A DNA stretch of 64,000 nt from an uncultured Lachnospiraceae bacterium (GTDB lineage: Bacteria; Bacillota; Clostridia; Lachnospirales; Lachnospiraceae). The notes below the pieces were generated by a model. The model worked only from the letters and a program-made list of their open reading frames with translations. It did not search any database and was not told the origin of the DNA. A program made the position numbers and the translations under genes. The stretch is from positions 1-64,000 of the forward strand of contig CAJTTI010000017.1 of NCBI GenBank assembly GCA_910579225.1, read 5' to 3'. Below are positions 8,879-17,658 of this stretch, one piece after another (the stretch's first letter is position 1; each line of letters begins with the position of its first letter).

Positions 8879-9436
8879 ATGCAGTACACCTGGAAGGATA
8901 TTGAACAGCATGTGGCGGCCTGCACCCATTGCCTGTTGAGCCGCACCAGGCACCGGCCTGTTATGGGGCGCGGAAACCATCAGGCGGATATTATGCTGAT
9001 TGCCGAAGCCCCCGGGGGTCAGGAGGACCAACAAGGAATTCCATTTGTCGGTCAATCCGGGGAAATATTAGACAGGCTTTTGCAGGATTGCGGACTGGAC
9101 AGAAAGGAATTGTATATAACCAATATTTTGAAATGTCACCCTCCCGGTAATCGCGATCCGAAAGAGGAGGAGAAAGAAGCATGCTTTCTGTATCTGAAAT
9201 ATGAGACGTTCCTTTTGAAACCCAGGATCATTGTCTGCCTTGGCCGTGTGGCAGCACAGCGTATTATCTCACAGGATTTTAGAATAACCAGGCAGCACGG
9301 TACCTGGATATATCGGAAGAACTGCGCGCTGACCGCCACATACCATCCTTCGGCAATCCTGAGGGATTCATCCAAGTATGAGACTACGAAAGAAGATTTT
9401 ATGAAAATTGTGAAAAAGCGGGCGGAGTTTGTGTGA
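8879..9436 (+). CDS. Uracil-DNA glycosylase, family 4 (iron-sulfur)
   Basis: Removes uracil from DNA in base-excision repair. At 185 residues it matches the family size. Motif 1 is AEAPGGQEDQQGIPFVG (residues ~42-58), motif 3 is TYHPSAIL near residue 154, and four Cys suitable for a 4Fe-4S cluster are at ~15 and 18 (ACTHC), 86 (ILKCHPPGNRDP) and 102. The start follows GAGGAGACG at 8868-8876. Base composition becomes more GC-rich from here, suggesting the return to core chromosome. Confidence 0.92.
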   Translation: MQYTWKDIEQHVAACTHCLLSRTRHRPVMGRGNHQADIMLIAEAPGGQEDQQGIPFVGQSGEILDRLLQDCGLDRKELYITNILKCHPPGNRDPKEEEKEACFLYLKYETFLLKPRIIVCLGRVAAQRIISQDFRITRQHGTWIYRKNCALTATYHPSAILRDSSKYETTKEDFMKIVKKRAEFV

Positions 9437-9563
9437 ATGAATTATCCTGATATTTGTGACAGGAGCAGTAGAGCGACTCTGTACGCCGGAAGGTCAGCAG
9501 ATGGAATTCTGCGGGAGGATCACGAAACTGAGGAATAAGCAGAGTAGAACAGTGAGAGATGGA

Positions 9564-10976
9564 ATGTTGGAGTGGAAATATTTGTTGTGCCCGGACCGTA
9601 TCCGGGATTATAAAGGAGGTTCCGGGAGCGGAGACCTCCGGACGGAATTTGAGAAAGATTATCACAGGATCATCGGTAGTGCCTCATTTCGGAGACTGCA
9701 GGATAAGACACAGGTCTTTCCGCTGGATAAAAGTGATTTTATCCGTACCAGACTGACCCATTCTCTGGAAGTGTCTTCCTTTGCGAAATCACTGGGGCAG
9801 AATGTATCAGAAGAGATTTTGCAGAACATCAAAGACGATACTTTTCAGCCGTCTTATAAAGTAGATGTATGTGATATTCTTCAGTGTGCAGGACTTCTTC
9901 ATGATATTGGAAATCCGCCTTTCGGACATTTTGGAGAGACGGCTATCCGGGAGTGGTTCCGGCAGAAGATGCCGGTGCTGATGTGGGAAGGGCGGCCTTT
10001 TACGGAAGTACTGCTGCCACAGATGCAGGAGGATTTCTATCATTTTGAGGGAAATACCCAGGCGCTTCGGCTGGTGACAAAGCTTCATTATCTGGTGGAC
10101 GCTCATGGCATGAACCTGACGAAAGGGCTCCTGGGAACCATAATCAAATATCCGGTGAGTTCTCTGGAGATTCAGAAGGACAGCGGAGATATTCGGACAA
10201 AGAAGATGGGGTATTTTTATGCGGAACGGGAAGTGTTCCGGGAGATACAGGAGAGCACGGGAACGCTGGGAAGGCGCCATCCGCTGGCCTTTCTTCTGGA
10301 AGCAGCCGATGATATTGCCTACAGAACAGCGGATATTGAGGATGCGGTGAAAAAGGGCTGTATTTCTTATGAACAGCTGCTTCAGGAACTAAAAGAGTTT
10401 CGGGAGGAAGAACAGGATCCGGCATATAAGAACCTTACAAAGCTCCTGGCTTATCGCTATGAACGGGCGCTGGAGAAGGGGATGGATCATCCGAGGGCCA
10501 ATGCGGTACAGAACTGGCTGGTGCGGGTTCAGGGAGAGATGATCCGGGGAGCAACGGCTGGTTTTGTAACACATTATGAGGAACTAATGGCAGGAGAGTA
10601 TAAAAAGGACCTGTTCCATGCGGTTCCTGGAACGATGATGATGGAGGCGCTTGGGGATATTGCCTGCCGGTATGCATTTAATTCTTCTTCTATACTGAAA
10701 CTGGAGATCGGTGCAGGTGCAATCTTTGATTTTCTGTTGGAACAGTTTGTAGGTGCAGCGATTCGTTATGACAGCGGTAAGGAAATGACGGCAGTGCAGG
10801 AGAAACTAATGTCCATACTGTCCGATAACTACAAGGCAATCTATCAGATCTATGCGAAAGGAAAAGGAGAGATTGAACGGCTGTATCTCAGACTTCTTCT
10901 GGTGACAGATGAAGTCTGCGGAATGACTGACAGTTATGCAAAAGCGCTTTATCAGGAGTTGTCTGGTATCAGATAA
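9564..10976 (+). CDS. dgt: dGTP triphosphohydrolase (dGTPase), HD family
   Basis: Hydrolyses dGTP to deoxyguanosine and triphosphate, adjusting dNTP pools. HD-domain metal ligands are visible in RTRLTHSLEV (~residue 64), LLHDIGNPPFGHFGE (~112-126) and the later EAADDIAYRTADIEDAV (~245). GSASFRRLQDKTQVF near the N-terminus is the family nucleotide-binding signature. The open frame extends up to a GTG at 9456, but those residues are not family-like; the ATG at 9564 (MLEWKYLLCPDRIR) matches the usual dGTPase N-terminus and gives 470 residues. No clear operon partner; the uracil glycosylase lies just upstream. Confidence 0.9.
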   Translation: MLEWKYLLCPDRIRDYKGGSGSGDLRTEFEKDYHRIIGSASFRRLQDKTQVFPLDKSDFIRTRLTHSLEVSSFAKSLGQNVSEEILQNIKDDTFQPSYKVDVCDILQCAGLLHDIGNPPFGHFGETAIREWFRQKMPVLMWEGRPFTEVLLPQMQEDFYHFEGNTQALRLVTKLHYLVDAHGMNLTKGLLGTIIKYPVSSLEIQKDSGDIRTKKMGYFYAEREVFREIQESTGTLGRRHPLAFLLEAADDIAYRTADIEDAVKKGCISYEQLLQELKEFREEEQDPAYKNLTKLLAYRYERALEKGMDHPRANAVQNWLVRVQGEMIRGATAGFVTHYEELMAGEYKKDLFHAVPGTMMMEALGDIACRYAFNSSSILKLEIGAGAIFDFLLEQFVGAAIRYDSGKEMTAVQEKLMSILSDNYKAIYQIYAKGKGEIERLYLRLLLVTDEVCGMTDSYAKALYQELSGIR

Positions 10977-11041
10977 AAATTATGGGGGATTTTCCTGATC
11001 AGAAGGTCCTGGAACGAAAGGAGCATTTGTTTTTGAACATA

Positions 11042-11098
11042 AGAAGGAGCCGTTGCGCTGTGGATAGCGAATCATCTATAGTGCAAACGGCTTCTTCT
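11042..11098. terminator. Bidirectional terminator between dgt and rfbD
   Basis: AGAAGGAGCCGTTGC and GCAAACGGCTTCTTCT form a long stem at 11042-11056 and 11083-11098 with a ~26-base loop. It separates the convergent dgt (+) and rfbD (-) genes and could end both transcripts. Confidence 0.65.
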
Positions 11099-11114
11099 AT
11101 CACTTAGTCTTCAT

Positions 11115-12053
11115 TTACAGCAATTCTTTCAGATAACGGTTTAGAGCGTCCTGCCAGGTGGGAAGGGGTGTGAAGCCATTTTCTGTCAGTTTGTTTTTAT
11201 CCAGACGGGAGTTGAAAGGACGTCTGGCTTTGGAAGCAGTGAATTCTGCAGTGGTGACGGGGACGACGGTTACATGGTCTGTGTCATATTCAGGGTGCCC
11301 AAGTTCTGTTGCCTGACGGAAGATTTCAAGGGTGAAATCATACCAGCTGATATAACCGCCTTCATTGGTGGCATGGTAATATCCGTATTTCTCTGTTTCA
11401 AGCATATCGACCAGAAGGCGCGCCAGGTCAAAAGTGTAGGTGGGCGTACCGATCTGATCATTTACAACGGTGATCCGGTCGTGAGTTTTGCCAAGATTTA
11501 ACATAGTCTTGATAAAATTTTTGCCGTTGACTCCGAAGACCCATGCAATACGCACGATAAAAAATTTCTCCAGATGTCTGGAGACGGCCAGCTCTCCCTC
11601 CAGTTTGGTCTGTCCATAGACATTCAGAGGTTTGTAGTCCTTACAGTCCGGAAGCCAGGGCTCAGTGCCGAGTCCGTCAAAAACATAGTCTGTGGAGAGA
11701 TAGATCATCTTGCAGTCGAGCTTTTTACAGGCAAGTGCAATATTTTCGGTTCCTGCTGCATTGACCAGACGAACTTTTTCCACCTTGTCGTCATCCTCAG
11801 CCATATCCACAGCCGTCCATGCTGCGCAGTGAACGACCACATCCGGTTGTTCATCAGAGAGAACAGCGTCGACGGACGACCGGTCTGTAATATCCATAGA
11901 AACATAAGGCATTTTTGTCACTGCGCTTCCATCCTGAATGCCGCTGTATGTGGGGGCAAGGTCGGAGCCGATTCCTTCGTAGCCTCTTTTTTCCAGTTCG
12001 TTCATGACGTCGTGTCCCAGCTGACCGCCGACGCCTGTCACAAATACCTTCAT
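11115..12053 (-). CDS. rfbD: dTDP-4-dehydrorhamnose reductase
   Basis: Last step of dTDP-L-rhamnose synthesis: NAD(P)H-dependent reduction of dTDP-4-dehydrorhamnose. It is 312 residues, close to the family's usual ~290. The N-terminal Rossmann motif is VTGVGGQLGHDV, the YLSTDYVFDG strand is present, and the catalytic YxxxK is YGQTK near residue 146. RBS AAAGGAGGAA lies just before the ATG. It follows rfbB by 48 bases in the same operon. The partner genes rfbA and rfbC are not in the window. Confidence 0.94.
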   Translation of the reverse strand: MKVFVTGVGGQLGHDVMNELEKRGYEGIGSDLAPTYSGIQDGSAVTKMPYVSMDITDRSSVDAVLSDEQPDVVVHCAAWTAVDMAEDDDKVEKVRLVNAAGTENIALACKKLDCKMIYLSTDYVFDGLGTEPWLPDCKDYKPLNVYGQTKLEGELAVSRHLEKFFIVRIAWVFGVNGKNFIKTMLNLGKTHDRITVVNDQIGTPTYTFDLARLLVDMLETEKYGYYHATNEGGYISWYDFTLEIFRQATELGHPEYDTDHVTVVPVTTAEFTASKARRPFNSRLDKNKLTENGFTPLPTWQDALNRYLKELL

Positions 12054-12101
12054 TATATGATTCCTCCTTTAAAGTTTTGATATCTGCTTTGTAGCCGGTT
12101 T

Positions 12102-13130
12102 TCAGCGGTTTCCGTACATTTTCTCGTAATAGTTCTGATATTCTCCGGAAATGATGGTTTCCCACCAGTCTTTGTGATCCAGATACCACTGGATAGTTTT
12201 CTGGATTCCATCTGCGAAGCGGGTTTCCGGAAGCCAGCCCAGTTCCCTGTGAATTTTGGTCGGATCAATGGCATAGCGCATATCATGGCCTTTCCGGTCT
12301 GTGACATAAGTAATCAGACTTTCCGGTTTTCCCAATGCTTTACAGATGATTTTCACGATATCAATATTTTTCATTTCATTGTGACCGCCGATATTGTAGA
12401 CTTCTCCCACACGGCCTTTGTGGATAACCAGATCAATGGCTTTGCAGTGGTCTTCCACGTATAACCAGTCGCGGACATTTTCACCTGCACCATAGACAGG
12501 CAGAGGCTTGTCATTCAGTGCATTGGCGATCATCAGCGGGATTAGCTTCTCTGGAAAATGATAGGGGCCGTAGTTGTTGGAGCAGCGGCTGATGGTCACC
12601 GGAAGCCCGTAGGTGCGGTGATATGCCAGTACCAGCAGGTCGGCTGCAGCCTTGCTGGAAGAATAGGGGCTGGAGGTGTGAATCGGCGTCTCTTCTGTGA
12701 AGAACAGATCCGGGCGGTCCAGGGGGAGATCCCCATAGACTTCATCAGTGGATACCTGATGATAACGTCCGATGCCGTATTTCCGGCAGGCATCCATCAG
12801 GATGGAGGTGCCGATAATGTTGGTGTCCAGGAATACCTGGGGATTCTCAATGGAACGATCCACATGGCTTTCTGCTGCAAAATTCACTACCATGTCGGGA
12901 TGCTCTTCTTCAAAAAGTCGGCAGACAGCATCCCGGTCGGTGATGCTTTCCTTCACAAAACGGAAATTAGGGTTGTCCATGACCGGTTCCAGGGTGGACA
13001 GATTGCCTGCGTAGGTCAGGCAGTCCAGACAGATGATCCGGTAATCCGGATATTTGTCCAGCATATGAAAGATAAAGTTACTTCCTATGAATCCGGCCCC
13101 TCCGGTCACAATAATGGTTGTTTGTTTCAT
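12102..13130 (-). CDS. rfbB: dTDP-glucose 4,6-dehydratase
   Basis: Second step of dTDP-rhamnose synthesis; converts dTDP-glucose to the 4-keto-6-deoxy sugar using bound NAD+. At 342 residues it is the normal length. Motifs: TGGAGFIGSNF at 8-18, HQVSTDEVYGDL (active-site T-D-E) near 131 and YSSSKAAADLL (YxxxK) near 158. It is first in the rfbB-rfbD pair. Rhamnose presumably goes to cell-wall polysaccharide. Confidence 0.95.
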   Translation of the reverse strand: MKQTTIIVTGGAGFIGSNFIFHMLDKYPDYRIICLDCLTYAGNLSTLEPVMDNPNFRFVKESITDRDAVCRLFEEEHPDMVVNFAAESHVDRSIENPQVFLDTNIIGTSILMDACRKYGIGRYHQVSTDEVYGDLPLDRPDLFFTEETPIHTSSPYSSSKAAADLLVLAYHRTYGLPVTISRCSNNYGPYHFPEKLIPLMIANALNDKPLPVYGAGENVRDWLYVEDHCKAIDLVIHKGRVGEVYNIGGHNEMKNIDIVKIICKALGKPESLITYVTDRKGHDMRYAIDPTKIHRELGWLPETRFADGIQKTIQWYLDHKDWWETIISGEYQNYYEKMYGNR

Positions 13131-13450
13131 GATCTTTTCCTTTCGTTGAGATGTTCTGTTTTCAGGATGGCCTGCCGGAAGCAGGCTTTCATTTTGTTTT
13201 CTGCATTTAGTATAAAAGATGACGTAAGGTCACCTTCAAGTGTTTTTTCATATTTTTTAAAAGAATTGTTGTAAAATTTGGCGATTCTGCAATGCATATC
13301 AGATATATATAATGTTTTCATACATGTATAAGGTGGCTGCTTTATGCCGGCCCTCATAGGGAGGAACAGTAGTTGCTGTCGGCATGGTTCGGTATTCGGT
13401 CTGGAGTGAATGGCAACAGACTGTTATTAAGTTGGTTTATTTGCAGAAGA
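13131..13450. other. Intergenic region with likely rfbB promoter
   Basis: No gene is supported. On the minus strand a TATACT -10 (13214-13209) lies about 80 bases before rfbB, with a weak TTGAAG -35 (13239-13234) at a 19-base spacing. ATGCCG at 13344-13349 pairs with CGGCAT at 13380-13385 below the 3' end of the MerR-methyltransferase gene, but there is no T-tract. Confidence 0.4.
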
Positions 13451-14632
13451 TTATACATGGCAGAGGAAGATTCCTGCATGTTTCGTAATATAAAAGCCGG
13501 GAGCGGTTTTCTTTTCCGTAAAGGCGCGGAATTCTTTATAATGGTCCAGCAGAATCTGATTCTGGTTGCCATGGCAGGAGAGAATATATTCAATCAGAGG
13601 TTCCGCACAGTCGAGGGTGATGGAATCCTCGTAAAGAGCACAGTCTACAGAGGAGAAATATGGTTGCAGGATGGCTTTGCCATTCTCCAGTCCAAAACGG
13701 TCGTATAATTTTTCTGCAGAGAGAACGATGCGGCTGTCAAACTGTCGGACCAGTTCACTGATCTCTTTCATATGATCATTTCCGTAGGCGCTGCAGAGGA
13801 ACTGGCCTCGGGGCCGCAGGACCCTGCGTATCTCTTCACATACGCAGGGAAGATCCTGGCAGTAGAAAAGCACATGATTGGCAATCACCAGGTCAAAGCT
13901 GCAGTCAGAAAACGGAATTTTGGCACAGTCAAAAGTATGAAAAGAAAACCGGGCATCCTGCTGGCCGATATTTCTTCTGGCGTCCCGGAGCATACCTTCA
14001 GAAATATCGGAAAGAACAATCCTGGCATGTGCAGGCAGCCGGGAGATATTTTCATTCCACAGAGCTCCGTTTCCACATCCAAGCTCCAGGATTTGGTCTC
14101 CTTCTGTGATATTGCAGTGCCCGTAGATCCAGGGGAACCATCCCTGCCGGTTAACGGAATAATCCGCATGCAGGCGGATCCGGGCAGATATATTGGTTGC
14201 ATTCTGATACTGAAGCTTCAGGCTTTTCTCCATACTGGTCAGATGAATCAATTCCAGCATCTGGCTCCAGTCGATCTGATGTTCTTCTTCAATGGCGTGA
14301 ACCGTGTCTTCGATGGCAAGTTCTACCAGCTGCATCTGTTCGATTCGGTCCTGTATAAGTTTTTTCTGCAGATTCAGAGAATTTTTCAAAAAATGGTAAT
14401 CCGTATCTCCGATGGTCATCTCCCGGATATCTTCCAGGGAAAATCCCAGGTATTTTAAAAGCAGAATCTGCTGGAGTCTTGCCAGATCGGAGTCTGTATA
14501 AAAACGTGCCCCGGACTGGTTGACATAAGACGGTTTTAAAATATTCTGGCGGTCGTAGTAGCGGATGGTCCGGACCGATACGCCTGCCATATGGGCAAAT
14601 TGGCCGGAAGAGTAATAGCCAGGGAGTTTCAT
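13451..14632 (-). CDS. MerR-type regulator fused to a SAM-dependent methyltransferase
   Basis: A 393-residue fusion. Residues ~5-75 are a MerR DNA-binding domain (YYSSGQFAHMAGVSVRTIRYYDR, then ARFYTDSDLARLQQILLLKYLGFSLEDI), followed by a coiled dimerisation helix. Residues ~175-300 are a class I methyltransferase: motif I QILELGCGNGALW, then VLSDISEGML, DCAKIPFSDCSFDLVIANHV and RVLRPRGQFLCSAYG. The ATG at 14632 is chosen because AAAGGAA lies just upstream and the MerR domain begins there; the longer frame to 14752 runs over the AraC gene. The ligand and methyl acceptor are unknown. It lies 22 bases after the AraC-type gene and may be co-expressed with it. Confidence 0.85.
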   Translation of the reverse strand: MKLPGYYSSGQFAHMAGVSVRTIRYYDRQNILKPSYVNQSGARFYTDSDLARLQQILLLKYLGFSLEDIREMTIGDTDYHFLKNSLNLQKKLIQDRIEQMQLVELAIEDTVHAIEEEHQIDWSQMLELIHLTSMEKSLKLQYQNATNISARIRLHADYSVNRQGWFPWIYGHCNITEGDQILELGCGNGALWNENISRLPAHARIVLSDISEGMLRDARRNIGQQDARFSFHTFDCAKIPFSDCSFDLVIANHVLFYCQDLPCVCEEIRRVLRPRGQFLCSAYGNDHMKEISELVRQFDSRIVLSAEKLYDRFGLENGKAILQPYFSSVDCALYEDSITLDCAEPLIEYILSCHGNQNQILLDHYKEFRAFTEKKTAPGFYITKHAGIFLCHV

Positions 14633-14654
14633 GGGAGACGGTTCCTTTCTAAAT

Positions 14655-15521
14655 CTAAAATTTCCACATTTTTCGAAATTCACCAGGGGAAATTCCTTCA
14701 ATCTTTCGGAAGATCCGGGAGAAATAATTGGCATCATTGATTCCACATTCATTGCCGATGGTTTCTATGGTTTTGTCTGAGAAACGCAGCATCTGTTTGG
14801 CGTGGGTGATCCGAAGCTCAAGGAGATAATGGTTGACAGATGTGCCAAACTGTTCTTTAAAGCTTCTGGCCAGGTAGAACTTGTTGATGTAAAACTGCTC
14901 CGCAAGCTGGTCCAAGGTGATTTTTTCCATATAATTCTGGTCCAGGTATTCTTTGATTTCCTGGACATTCTGTCTCTTGGGCGAACTACGTCTGTTGTTC
15001 TCGGGATTCCAGCTTTCTTCCATGAGCAGAGTCAAAAGAGCTGCAAGCTTCTCGAAGATCCGCATATCCCGTATATGGTCATTGCCGGAGGCAATGGTGT
15101 AAAGTTCCTGCAGAAGCTGCTGATAGGGCTCTGTTTTCCGGGGATGAAAGCAGGGCCTGCCGCCGCGCTCAGTGTATTTGTCATAAATGCTGTTCATATT
15201 CGGACCATAGAAATGAACCCACCGGAGCTGCCACAGGTCATCGGAGGTCCGGTGAGAATAGGCTCTTTTGCAGTCCAGAAAGACACAGTCACCAGCCTGC
15301 AGGGAATAAGTTTCCTTGTCGTATTTCAGCGTACCATAACCGGAACAGACGAGAAAGAACAAGTAGGAGGACAGATGTTCTCTTCGGCTGGTGTGCGGTT
15401 TCTGTGCTTTCAGGGAACCGGTCTCCTGAAGATGGAGCAGGTTTGTCCTGGCAAACGCAGAGGGGGTATATAAGATGCGGCTGGTCGTGACCAGGTTTCC
15501 GTGAAACATTGAGGTATCCAT
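14655..15521 (-). CDS. AraC-family transcriptional regulator
   Basis: A 288-residue regulator with an N-terminal cupin-like sensing domain (GYGTLKYDKETYSLQAGDCV and RWVHFYGP) and a C-terminal double helix-turn-helix: ITLDQLAEQFYINKFYLARS, then TIETIGNECGINDANYFSR and FRKIEGISPGEFRK. Most such proteins respond to a sugar; no sugar operon is adjacent. The ATG at 15521 is preferred over 15536 because AGGAG lies about 6 bases before it. Confidence 0.9.
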   Translation of the reverse strand: MDTSMFHGNLVTTSRILYTPSAFARTNLLHLQETGSLKAQKPHTSRREHLSSYLFFLVCSGYGTLKYDKETYSLQAGDCVFLDCKRAYSHRTSDDLWQLRWVHFYGPNMNSIYDKYTERGGRPCFHPRKTEPYQQLLQELYTIASGNDHIRDMRIFEKLAALLTLLMEESWNPENNRRSSPKRQNVQEIKEYLDQNYMEKITLDQLAEQFYINKFYLARSFKEQFGTSVNHYLLELRITHAKQMLRFSDKTIETIGNECGINDANYFSRIFRKIEGISPGEFRKMWKF

Positions 15522-15600
15522 GGGGTCTCCTGTCATGTTTTATATAGTAAACTTTATTATAAATGTCTGTGCGGGGTTTGTCAAAAAAGCCAGGCAGGAT

Positions 15601-15629
15601 TTGTATCTTTTGAAAAAAAGTGTTATACT
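15601..15629 (+). promoter_or_regulatory. Sigma-A promoter for the UPF0303 gene
   Basis: TTGTAT at 15601-15606 and TATACT at 15624-15629 are separated by 17 bases, about 115 bases before the UPF0303 start. Confidence 0.55.
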
Positions 15630-15743
15630 GTAAACAAACACAAAACTCTGAACCGGCGGAAGTCTGCAGAAGGCTCCGGGAATTCCGGATTGCAAAGTTG
15701 CAAAAGAACAGAAGCAAAGCGTTAGATTTAGGAGGTAATGGAT

Positions 15744-16244
15744 ATGATGTTGGAAGAATCGATCAGGATATTGGCCATGCAGGAGGAAATTCTGCAGTTT
15801 TCTCATTTTACAAATGAAGATGCATGGGAACTTGGCAATTTGATGGTGGCTGAGGCGGCAAGAAATCATCTTCCGGTGTCTGTCAGTATACGACTGAATA
15901 ATGGCTATACGGTATTTCAGTATGGATTCAAAGGAACAAATTACAACAATGAGCGGTGGATGACCCGGAAGCAGAACACAGTTCGGACTGTGGAGATGAG
16001 CAGTCTTCGGTTCTTTATGATACTGAAGAAAAACGGAGAGACATTGGAGGATCACGGACTGGACCAGAAGGATTATGCAGCCCGGGGAGGCGGATTCCCT
16101 ATTCGCGTGGCAGGGTCAGGAGTGATCGGAAGCGTGATTGTAAGCGGATTGGACCACATGGCAGATCATGAATTTGCATCGGCATGTATAAGTCAATACC
16201 TGAGGATTGACGGGATTCCGAGGCTGCCTGTGAATTTTGCATGA
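15744..16244 (+). CDS. UPF0303 / DUF336 heme-degrading-domain-like protein
   Basis: A 166-residue cytosolic protein of the UPF0303 (YBR137W-like) family with the DUF336/GlcG fold. Family-typical segments are VSVSIRLNNGYTVFQYGFKG, WMTRKQNTV and GGGFPIRVAGSGVIGSVIVSG near the end. The molecular function of the family is poorly defined. The ATG at 15744 is chosen because GGAGG (15731-15735) is 8 bases upstream; the in-frame ATG at 15738 is only 2 bases from it. The gene stands alone, with its own promoter and a downstream terminator. Confidence 0.85.
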   Translation: MMLEESIRILAMQEEILQFSHFTNEDAWELGNLMVAEAARNHLPVSVSIRLNNGYTVFQYGFKGTNYNNERWMTRKQNTVRTVEMSSLRFFMILKKNGETLEDHGLDQKDYAARGGGFPIRVAGSGVIGSVIVSGLDHMADHEFASACISQYLRIDGIPRLPVNFA

Positions 16245-16328
16245 GAGCAGGTAGTTGGATTGCCGGCATGCAGGGTCGAAAGTCCTGTCTGCTGTTCTGC
16301 ATACCATATGGATTCTGAATAATAGACG

Positions 16329-16366
16329 GGCAGGGGTGCGTTTTGTAGCGTCCCCTGCCTGATTTT
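16329..16366. terminator. Bidirectional terminator between UPF0303 gene and bioA
   Basis: GGCAGGGGTGCG at 16329-16340 pairs with GCGTCCCCTGCC at 16348-16359 and is followed by TGATTTT on the plus strand. It lies at the 3' ends of two convergent genes. Confidence 0.7.
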
Positions 16367-17564
16367 ATCGTGAAAACCATGCTTTCATGGTATTCAGTAC
16401 AGTTACCAGTTCTTCTTCTGTTATGATGTATGGAACCATGGCATACAGGTAATTCAGAAACGGACGACTGAAAACGCCCCGTTCATAAGCAAACTGCTGA
16501 TATCCGTCCAGAACTTTAGAGTCGCAGACTTCCAGGCAGACGCATCCGCCCATAATACGGATTTCTTTGACCCGTGGGTCCGTGAAACCTTCCATTTCCC
16601 GCCGGGTGGCGGTTTCAATATGGCAGATTTTTGACATATAGTCTTCCTGTTCGAACAATTCAATGGATTTTAGGGCTACGGCGCATGCCAGAGCGTTTCC
16701 CATGAAAGTAGGGCCGTGCATCAGTGCCTTGTCTGGATTTTCATCATAAAATCCCTCATAGACCTTTTGATTTGCAACTGTGACGGCATGTCCGATGTAA
16801 CCTCCGGTCAGGGCCTTTCCCAGAACAAGGATGTCAGGCTGAACCAGATCTGCCACAAAGCGGTTGCCGGTCCTGCCGAATCCGGTGGCTACCTCATCAA
16901 AAATCAGGAGGACGCCATATTGGTCGCAGAGTTCCCGTGCCCGTTTCAGAAAAGAAATATCGTACATGCGCATCCCGCCGGCTCCCTGAAGAAGAGGTTC
17001 TACAATCAGGCAGTTCAGCTCTTTGTGGAAAAGCCTGATTGCCTTTTCCAGTGCGGAAATCTCAGGGGGAATATGAAACACATGGGGACTGGGTCCACAA
17101 GCTTCTAAAATAAAATGATAATCTTCATCGTCGCCGACTTCCATTGTCTTGAACGTGTCACCGTGGTAGGCATGCGTCAGAGATAATACTTTGGTACGCT
17201 GTATCTCTCCACAATTTACATAATACTGAAGAGCCATTTTAAGAGCGACTTCTACGGCAACGCTTCCGGAATCGGAGAAGAAGCAGTAGTTCAGGTCTCC
17301 GGGAAGCCAGTGTTCCAGTTTGTCTGAAAGCTGCTGTACAGGCTCGTGGGTCAGACCGCCTAACATTACATGAGAGAACCGATCTGCCTGGGCGTGAATA
17401 GCGGCTGTCAGTACCGGGTGTTTATATCCGTGGATCACGCTCCACCAGGAAGAGATGGAATCAATCATCCGGTGCTGATCCGTATAGAGCCAGACTCCGT
17501 TGGCGTCGGTAATCTGAAACGGATCTTTCATAGTTTTCATTTGCTGATAAGGATACCAGATCAT
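16365..17564 (-). CDS. bioA: Adenosylmethionine-8-amino-7-oxononanoate aminotransferase
   Basis: PLP enzyme that transfers an amino group from S-adenosylmethionine to KAPA, giving DAPA in biotin synthesis. It is 399 residues, slightly shorter than the usual ~430. Class III aminotransferase features: SISSWWSVIHGYKHP, FSDSGSVAVEVALKMALQY, HAYHGDTF, LLIFDEVATGFGRTG and the PLP Lys in LVLGKALTGGYIGHA. Last gene of the biotin operon; bioD ends about 94 bases upstream. bioF, which makes its substrate, is not in the window. Confidence 0.94.
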   Translation of the reverse strand: MIWYPYQQMKTMKDPFQITDANGVWLYTDQHRMIDSISSWWSVIHGYKHPVLTAAIHAQADRFSHVMLGGLTHEPVQQLSDKLEHWLPGDLNYCFFSDSGSVAVEVALKMALQYYVNCGEIQRTKVLSLTHAYHGDTFKTMEVGDDEDYHFILEACGPSPHVFHIPPEISALEKAIRLFHKELNCLIVEPLLQGAGGMRMYDISFLKRARELCDQYGVLLIFDEVATGFGRTGNRFVADLVQPDILVLGKALTGGYIGHAVTVANQKVYEGFYDENPDKALMHGPTFMGNALACAVALKSIELFEQEDYMSKICHIETATRREMEGFTDPRVKEIRIMGGCVCLEVCDSKVLDGYQQFAYERGVFSRPFLNYLYAMVPYIITEEELVTVLNTMKAWFSR

Positions 17565-17658
17565 AGGTGCCTCCTGTCGTGGTTTTGCATCTTCCGCTTC
17601 GAATGCTCAGGCTCCGGAAGGGTGAAAGGTGCTGATTAAAGTCGCATATCTGTAGTTT

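Noticed and set aside
13558..14632. MerR-methyltransferase considered as BioC, given the nearby biotin genes
   Set aside because: The N-terminal MerR domain, the opposite-side position beyond two unrelated genes and separate transcription argue against BioC.
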